64,000 bases of DNA from Marvania coccoides (taxonomy: Eukaryota; Chlorophyta; Trebouxiophyceae; Chlorellales; Chlorellaceae), in contig OY978099.1 in the NCBI GenBank assembly GCA_963854735.1, positions 1,302,001 through 1,366,000 of the forward strand, given 5' to 3'. Below, piece by piece: positions 58,081 through 64,000 of this stretch. The notes under the pieces were generated by a model that worked only from the letters and a program-made list of their open reading frames with translations, did not search any database and was not told the DNA's origin. Both the position numbers and the translations under genes were made by a program. The number at the start of each line of letters is the position of its first letter. The first letter of the stretch is position 1.

Positions 58081-59278
58081 ATGGGCAAGGCAGTGCTGGT
58101 GGTGCAGCCTGGCGTGGGCCAGCAGGCCAGCCAACCTGTTGCTGCATCTTCTTCTCCAAGACCAGAGCCATCTGCTGTGCCTCCGCAAGCTCAAGAGCCT
58201 TCAATAAATACCATAAATCCAAGAGCTGTAGACGAGCCAGACCAGCCGGCAGCCCGAGTCCCTTTGGTGCGTTATTGTTTCAAACGCCAGATCATCTCCA
58301 CTTATGCTTTCGAAATCGATCTCTCCGCCCTCTTATGCTTCCGCCAACCCAACTTTTCCCTTGTCAACAGGGCATCTTTCTGCTGGACAAGCTGATCAAC
58401 GGCACCACCGGCTCGCTGACCGTCGACCTGAAAAGGCCACAGCTCCCCCGCTCCGGCACTCAAAAATCGCTCTTTACCACCACACGGGTGCCTGTCAACC
58501 TCCACGCAGGCGCCCACCCCCACCCCCACCGCAGAGGTCGCCCTTCCCGCGAAGTCCGGAATCAGCGCCAGCAGTTTATTGACTACTCTGATCTGCCCAA
58601 CCTCGCTTTCACTAATTCAGGCGCCAGGATCAAGCTCATGCGCCACGTGAAGTTCGGGCCCGACTTTGCGCACACCACGCACGGGCGCACCTTCACCGAG
58701 CCGCTGTTGGACTTTGGCGGCGGCTTTGAGTTCGAATTTGACACAGCAGAGTTCCGGCCAAAGCTGCGCCTGAAGGTCCGCGAGCTGGCGTCGCTGCAGG
58801 TGCTGCCCCACCCCGCGCTGCGGCTGCAGCGGCGGGTGCAGCTGGGCTCTTCGGGCTGGGGTGTGCGGTTGAGGTAAGCACCGACCCCCCCCCCCCCCCC
58901 CCCCCCCCCCCCGATCATTTCTGTCTTTTCCACGCTGCCATTTTTCTATTTTCATAAAAAAGCCTCAAACCGACCATTCACTCTATCCCTTTCACGTATC
59001 AACACCACCATTGCAGCTACGAGTGTCCCCTGGAGCGCCTCCACGAATTCTACGCGCCTCCCGCCCGGTTCATGGTCACTCTTGACAACAGCGTGGACAC
59101 AGGGGTCAATCTGACGCAGTCGGGGGTAGAAATGCGAGTCAACGAGTGGCTAGGAGGGGACAGGGCGCGCATCAAGGCGGCTGGCATGTTAAAATTGCCG
59201 TCAGAGCTGCCGATTGAAGAAGACGACATGCTGGTTAAATTTGAGGTCCGCAGGCTGGGCCTGAAGACGCGCTGGTAG
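58081..59278 (+). CDS. Unrecognised protein, possibly a plastid outer-envelope beta-barrel
   Basis: Three exons: 58081-58266, 58371-58873 and 59017-59278 (316 residues, GT-AG). The first 62 residues are Ala/Pro/Gln-rich and disordered. The rest has alternating hydrophobic and polar residues with many aromatic ends (FEFEFDTAEF, LRLKVRELASLQVL, RRVQLGSSGWGVRLR, MLVKFEVRRLGL), which is what a beta-barrel or layered beta-sheet would show. No helix or signal peptide is visible. A His-Pro repeat (AGAHPHPHRRGR) is a local oddity. I do not recognise the family and base the barrel idea on pattern only. Intron 2 begins with a 28-base poly-C tract 12 nt from its donor. Confidence 0.6.
58885..58912. repeat. 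Poly-C tract (28 nt)
   Basis: An uninterrupted run of 28 C in intron 2 of the barrel-like gene, beginning 12 nt after the exon end. Confidence 0.95.
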
Positions 59279-59572
59279 TAAGTTTATAGCACCGTCGGAT
59301 TATTGAGTTTTGTTGAGAGGATTGCTAACAGTTTTAGGTAAGATGAATTCTTAATAAATATTACGTTACAACAAAAAGTAGGAACAGCAAATACGAATGG
59401 ATGGAAATGTTGCTATAAAGAAAACTCAATGTTATGTAAACCAAAAATAATAAAGAACTTTCTGCCTTGCTTAAAATCAGTAATCAAGTGTATGTATATC
59501 AAAAAGAGAGCAAGAGGAGCGGCATTATTTTATAATCGTTTTCTTCTACTTCCAACTTTGTTTCATTCCTCT
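59279..59572. other. Convergent intergenic region
   Basis: 294 bp, strongly AT-rich, between the 3' ends of the barrel-like and DUF212 genes. It contains AATAAATATT near 59353. Nothing else seen. Confidence 0.4.
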
Positions 59573-60623
59573 TCAGAACGGCCTGGGGTACACCAGCCCC
59601 ACCGCAATGCCCAATAACGCCCCGCACACCACCTGGCGCGGCGTGTGTCCCAGCACCTCTTTCAATTTCTTCTCACTGATCGGGTGGCCATCCAAAAGGT
59701 CTTCTACGACGGTGTTGATCACCTCAGCCTGCAGCCCTGCGTGGCGGCGCACCCCCATGGCGTCATACATCACGATGACGCTGAAGCAGGTGCACACGGC
59801 AAAGAGCGGCGAGCTGAGGCCCTGCTGCAACGCGACAGCGGTGGTCACTGCCTGTGAAAGAGGGAGGCAGGAGAAATAGATGGAATGAGAAAAGGACTGG
59901 ACAGTTGCGCCTAAGGGATGAAACGGGCGGAGTTTATTGTAGGGAGAAACGGTCAAAACGTGCAATATAATATTATAGAGTATATTGGGCATGAAAAACA
60001 TATAATAATTGAATTCTTTTACAAAAACTTTAAATAAGTGAAATTTTGAAATGTACTCTTACCGAGCAAAGTGCAGAGTGGGAGGAGGGCATGCCCCCGG
60101 AGTCTACAAACGCCTTGAGACTGAACACTCCCGTCTTGAACCACTTTGTGAAAATTTTGAGGAACTGCGCCAGGAACCAGCCGCAAAAGCCCACCAGGAA
60201 CACATAGTTGTCGCCCAGCTGCGCCCACCCATTGGGGGGCAGCAAGGCGACTGGGGCGGCACTGAGCAGCAGCGGAAGGGCGCTGCAAGTAGAGCGTAGT
60301 AAAACAATGAGCAATGGACGGGTGAATTTGATCATTGATTGTTAATGGGTTTTAATTTGGAGGGCTGCTCACGTGTGTATTCTGCTGGCGCCTTGTCTGA
60401 CGAAAGCGGGGGCTGCTGCTAAGCGGCGCAACGCTGCTACTGCCCCGGCCATCAGCGGGGCGGGGAATGCTGCCGGCTGAGACGTGCTAGGAGCACGGCT
60501 ATCGGGCGCAATCGGCACGGCTGATGCTCTGATATATCGCGCATGCTGTCGTAATCGCGCTGGTTGCCTGAGTGCAGCTGCAGCAGCCACTGGGGCCTGT
60601 CCCAAAATCATGTGAGATGACAT
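59573..60623 (-). CDS. DUF212 / acid phosphatase-vanadium haloperoxidase-related membrane protein, plastid-like leader
   Basis: Three exons, 60373-60623, 60063-60282 and 59573-59851, GT-AG, 249 residues. The first about 80 residues are Ala/Arg/Ser-rich with few acids, as in a chloroplast transit peptide. The DUF212 (YuiD-like) core starts with the first membrane helix, then WFKTGVFSLKAFVDSGGMPSSHSALCS, a near-perfect 'DSGGMPSSHSA' signature. AVTTAVALQQGLSS, MYDAMGVRRHAGLQAEVIN and LKEVLGHTPRQVVCGALLGI follow. In plants such proteins sit in plastid membranes; the chemistry is not firmly known, though the His-rich motif suggests a phosphatase-like site. The first ATG is at 60623, because the codon at 60629 is TTG. 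Confidence 0.85.
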
Positions 60624-60817
60624 TTCCAAGTCGTGTACTCGTCACGGGACGGCACCGGTTTGCTGGCGATTGCGGCGATGACAAATTTATGTAACGCACA
60701 TTTAATCGACCAGTGCCAGTCTCATCTCGCTTTTATCTAAGTCGATCCACCAAAAATCAAAAGAAACAATATTTTATATGCTTTCAAATTCACCAAATTG
60801 CGCCTATTGCAATCTGC
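60624..60817. promoter_or_regulatory. Shared divergent upstream region, DUF212 and plastid membrane protein
   Basis: 194 bp between opposed start codons. Both neighbours have plastid-type leaders, so common light or plastid-related control is possible, but no motif is recognised. Confidence 0.35.
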
Positions 60818-61441
60818 ATGTATGATTCCCCCATAATTTTGTCCACAATGATCGCAGCTGGGTTCACAACATGCGCTCCTTTTGTGGGCAGCACCACGAG
60901 CACTAGACGCCTTGCCTTTGCACAGCACACGCATTCCCGCACCCTCCTCTGCGCCAGAAGAAGCTTGATCTGTCGAGCGGAAGGCGACGACCAGCAGCCG
61001 TCCACCCCACCTGAGGTAGGCCCCCAAACCACCGACAGGCGTTGATCACATCCTCTGTTTGCTCTCTCTCTACCATTCACTCGGCTCACCCTCCCACCGC
61101 AGGCACCGGCAGCGGCACCACAGGCGGAGACGGAGGAGCCCATCTGGGTGCGGCGGGAGCGCGAGCGCGAGCTGATGAAAAAGGAAGGCCCCGGAGACTT
61201 GCCGTTTGGTGTCTACCTGCTGGGCTCTGCCATCGTGGCCATCGCCGCAATTGGGTCCATCTTCGAGTACACCGCCCAGAACCCCATATTTGACACCATC
61301 TACCCTGACTCACCCCTCTACGTCCCCATTTTGGGCATTTTTGCGCTCACTGGTCTGCCCACTTCCGGATTTCTCTTCTACAAAGCGGTGTCTTCGGCGA
61401 ACAAAGAGGCGGAGCGCATGGATAAGCTGGATGGGTACTGA
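60818..61441 (+). CDS. Probable chloroplast membrane protein, two helices, unknown function
   Basis: Two exons, 60818-61015 and 61103-61441, GT-AG in phase 0, 178 residues. A second in-frame ATG at 60848 gives a cleaner transit peptide (MIAAGFTTCAPF...), with cleavage plausible near ICRAEGD. A charged region follows (REREREL). Two membrane helices come next, FGVYLLGSAIVAIAAIGSIF and PLYVPILGIFALTGLPTSGF. The protein ends in a charged helix, EAERMDKLDGY. The order 'NPIFDTIYP.SPLY.PILG.FA.TG.P..GF' recalls conserved plastid proteins of cyanobacterial descent, but I cannot give a name. Thylakoid or envelope location is an inference from the leader. Confidence 0.7.
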
Positions 61442-61915
61442 GTCACACGGTGATACTTACAAAAATGGGAAGGAACAGGGACTAAAAAATAAACTGTCGA
61501 GGAGAAAGAAAAAAATGTGTAGAACATTCGATGCGGCTCCACACAAGCCACTCTGAATGACACAAAAACTGGAAAGACGACGGAGGGAAGAAAAGACTTT
61601 ATGGAGGATGAGAATGAATTATTTTTGAAAAAGGACGACATTATTATTGTTATGGGGGAGGGAAAAAATGAATTCAGCTTTAATTTCAGACCGACGCAGA
61701 ATCAAGACCGGCTCGGAATCCTTTTAAGAAAACAAATACTGGGAATAGAGCATGGAAGCACATATATAGTGCTGCGTGAAGAATGAAAAAAGGAAAAGGG
61801 TAAAAAGAAGAGGTGAACGACTGTTTTGTGAGTGTTTCTGTTGCACTCTTTTCTTTTTTATTATCAGTATTGTTTTAAATAGGAATTAAGGCTGTCAATT
61901 GCTGCTGTCGCTGTT
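61442..61915. other. Convergent intergenic region
   Basis: 474 bp, A- and G-rich on +, between the plastid protein gene and the alanine-rich gene. No coding signal. Confidence 0.4.
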
Positions 61916-62849
61916 TCAGGTCCCCTTTGTGCGCCCCTTTCCAGCGGTGCGCAGCACAGTGCGCGTGGCGGTCGCGCCTTGCGCAGCGCTACGGCGGCTC
62001 GAGCGCCGAGCAGCGGTACCGCCACCAGCCTGCGGCATCTCCGCCTCCACCTGCGGCTTCTGCTCTTCCACCCCCTTCATCTGCTCGTCAGCCCCACTGC
62101 CGCGCGCTTCCTCCTCTCCAGCCGCAGCCCCAGCAGCCGCCACCTCCCGCTCTTCTGCCGCCGCCGCCGCTTTTGCCGCAGCGTCAGCGATGGCTGTTTC
62201 CATCGCCATAGCCACGCTCAGCATGGCCGTGGCATCCACCTCGCCATCCAGCTTCGTCTGCTGCATGCCAAACACCGCGGGCGCTGCGTTCACCGCCGCC
62301 ACAGCGTTGCTGTTCCCCGCCGCCGTTTCTCCCTCAGCAGGGGCAGTAGGCATCGCGGGGGGGTTCTCCACGGTGGGCATTGCGATGAGCTGGGACTCGT
62401 CCAGCGTGGCGGGCGTGTTGAGCGGCAAAGTCTCGTCCTCTTGGGGCTGTTTCAGGCCTTCATCGCCGCTGCCGCCCTGCAGCGCCTTGTCCAGGTCATC
62501 CAGCAGCGCCAGCATGGCAGGGTGCTCCACCGGAGTGTCCTCGCCTACCACACGGACCTTGCGCGGCGGGGGACCCTTGCGAGCTTTCTTCAGCTCCGGG
62601 AAGCCGGTCAGAGAGGGCAGCCTCACTGGCAGCGGGCCATAGCCTGCAAAATACGGAAGGGAGTGCGAAAGTGAGTGGGGAGGGTGCGGGAGTGTGTGCA
62701 GACAAGCTTATGAACGCACTTTTTTCCAGCACCCGAACGCCATCCTCAAAGGTTTTCGCAGCGGTCTGGCACGCATCGATGTATGTTTTGGCCAAATAGG
62801 CAAGGCTGTCGGCGCCTCGTTTGAGCCTCGCTGCCCGCTCGGGATCCAT
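61916..62849 (-). CDS. Unrecognised alanine/glutamate-rich protein
   Basis: Two exons, 62720-62849 and 61916-62643, GT-AG in phase 1, 285 residues. The first 45 residues are helical (MDPERAARLKRGADSLAYLA). A conserved-looking segment follows (YGPLPVRLPSLTGFPELKKA, then PRKVRVVGEDTPVEHP). From about residue 100 it becomes low-complexity, with a poly-Ala/Glu coiled part (ADAAAKAAAAAEEREVA) and an Arg/Ser-rich basic tail (AARRSSRRSAAQ). A nuclear or chromatin-associated role would fit the tail, but no domain is recognised. Confidence 0.6.
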
Positions 62850-64000
62850 GTCTGCCTTATTCAGTCAAGAGGACGGCGTGTGAGCGGTGATGTACCCCCG
62901 TTTCGGCTGTCAAAAGGAGAGTCTCTCGATCACAAGAGTTGAATCTCTCGAGTTGGCATGAAGGGGTGGCAGCCTAAATTGTAGTTTGAAATTGTAGTTT
63001 GAAACATGTAAAAACTGCGTCTATTGAAGCTGCTACTCCAACGTCGTATTTTTTTTTCCCAACAGGGAAAGCCAAACATTTCTTTTCCGATGGTAATTAC
63101 TAGTGTCTATTATAATAGACACTTGGAGGCAGCTGACCATTTTTCATTCATACTTTCATTTCAATGATGTCTCTGTCTTGGGCCGATGGACATTCCTTTT
63201 AAAGCACAAACGCGAGCATTTCTTCTTCACCCCAGATCTCTGCCGTGGCGGTGGGAAGAAAAAATAAAAGGACGTCTCTGAGTATATTGGGCATATGAAA
63301 AAAAAGGAATGACTGGGTGGTGTGCACATGTAACGCAGCAAGCGAGGGGGTAGAGGAAATATTTGAAGAGTGGACTTGGTCAATGCCCGCAGCTGGCGTT
63401 CAGCCTTTTTTTTTGAATTCGGGGCTGCGGGCTGCGGTGGTATGCTTTCATTCACAGTCTAAAATAGGCTGCTTTCGCGGGTATGGTGATCAGCGATGGG
63501 GAGCTGTCACCAAACAATTTGCAAGTGCGACGTAGGAGAAAGAGTGATAGGCCCGTTGAATACCGGAATATTTTTCGTAATTATTATTTTTTCATTTAGG
63601 AACAAGGGATGGCATGGCGAACAAGCGGTGGCAATAAAAAATGTGCGAATTCAACATGAACTGGGGACAGTAATTGTTATTATTCATCATTATTTATTAT
63701 TCAGCGGAGGGCTTGGGACAAGGCCGCATTATTATTGGCGAGGTGAAAATGCGCACAACGGAATCGAGCGAAGGAAAATGGCTAAATTGGAGAGCGGAAG
63801 AGAAATGAAAGAGAAAAATGAAAGATATGGCTTTCCCGGGAAGAAAAAAGCGGAAACCTGTGGGCGGTGGTCTACATAGGAAGGAGAAAAGGAACGAGAA
63901 AAAAGAAAGTGAAGCGAGGCAGCAAAATGAAGAGACTGGAAGAAAAGGAAAGGATACTCAGAATCCTTTCTACATATATATTCAGCTCTCAACAGGAACA
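62850..64000. other. Gene-poor right end of the window
   Basis: 1.15 kb, AT- and purine-rich. It contains a perfect 22-bp palindrome at 63102-63123 and homopolymer runs. The open frames at 63496-63879 (+) and 63156-63455 (-) are low-complexity with no splice logic. The promoter of the alanine-rich gene should lie near 62850-63050. Confidence 0.45.
63102..63123. repeat. Perfect 22-bp palindrome
   Basis: AGTGTCTATTATAATAGACACT is its own reverse complement. It could form a short hairpin or a dimer-protein site. It lies about 250 bp upstream of the alanine-rich gene. Confidence 0.9.

Noticed and set aside
63156..63879. Two ORFs of about 100-127 residues near the right edge
   Set aside because: AT- and purine-rich composition, low-complexity, no splice sites or recognisable motif.

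Overview
This is a nuclear genomic segment from a eukaryote, most likely a green alga (Viridiplantae). The strongest lineage clue is an SBP-box transcription factor (about 50.1-53.7 kb) with the complete plant-type double zinc-finger spacing. An AIP2-type RING ligase, a MINU-sized SNF2 ATPase, a plant-type DUF21/CBS protein and plastid-like leader sequences agree with this. Exons are clearly GC-rich, while introns and intergenic DNA are strongly AT-rich and full of homopolymers and microsatellites. That contrast makes exon borders readable by eye. I cannot name a genus. No RNA gene, CRISPR array, intact transposon or prokaryotic feature was found.

Layout. 0-2.9 kb: the 5' part of a WD40 gene resembling a type II inositol-polyphosphate 5-phosphatase (minus), and a YchJ/SEC-C protein (plus). 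3.8-7.1 kb: a tandem duplication carrying two identical copies of a small secreted, acidic-tailed protein. 7.3-16.1 kb: a Popeye-like membrane protein, isopentenyl phosphate kinase, phospholipid methyltransferase, an intronless PPR protein, ATG5 and a small unknown gene. 16.5-30.3 kb: Nup85, an unrecognised five-exon gene, a DHX29-type DExH helicase, an orphan two-exon gene end and an adenylate-kinase-like organellar protein. 30.6-44.6 kb: a SWI/SNF ATPase, SurE, a DUF21/CBS transporter-like protein, an AIP2-like RING ligase, exocyst SEC15 and a TMEM161-like membrane protein. 44.7-53.7 kb: RIO1 kinase, eRF1 and the SBP/ankyrin/membrane factor. 55.2-62.9 kb: epsilon-COP, an ERG26-like dehydrogenase, a PET100-like mini-protein, an unknown plastid/barrel-like protein, a DUF212 protein, a plastid membrane protein and an unknown alanine-rich protein. 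The last 1.1 kb looks empty.

The genes are mostly single-copy housekeeping functions: translation, vesicle traffic, autophagy, the nuclear pore, chromatin, isoprenoid, sterol and phospholipid metabolism. They are not an operon or gene cluster. About ten neighbours are arranged head to head with 170-350 bp between start codons, which suggests shared promoters.

The most unusual signals are these: a high share of GC-AG introns (five of about 52 reconstructed); a tandem duplication whose 921-bp gene core, intron included, is identical while adjoining DNA has diverged; a same-strand gene pair separated by only 41 nt (candidate dicistronic transcript); and a Popeye-type protein in a plant-lineage genome. 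All exon models were built by hand from splice sites and reading-frame continuity. Function calls rest on motif recognition, not on database searches.
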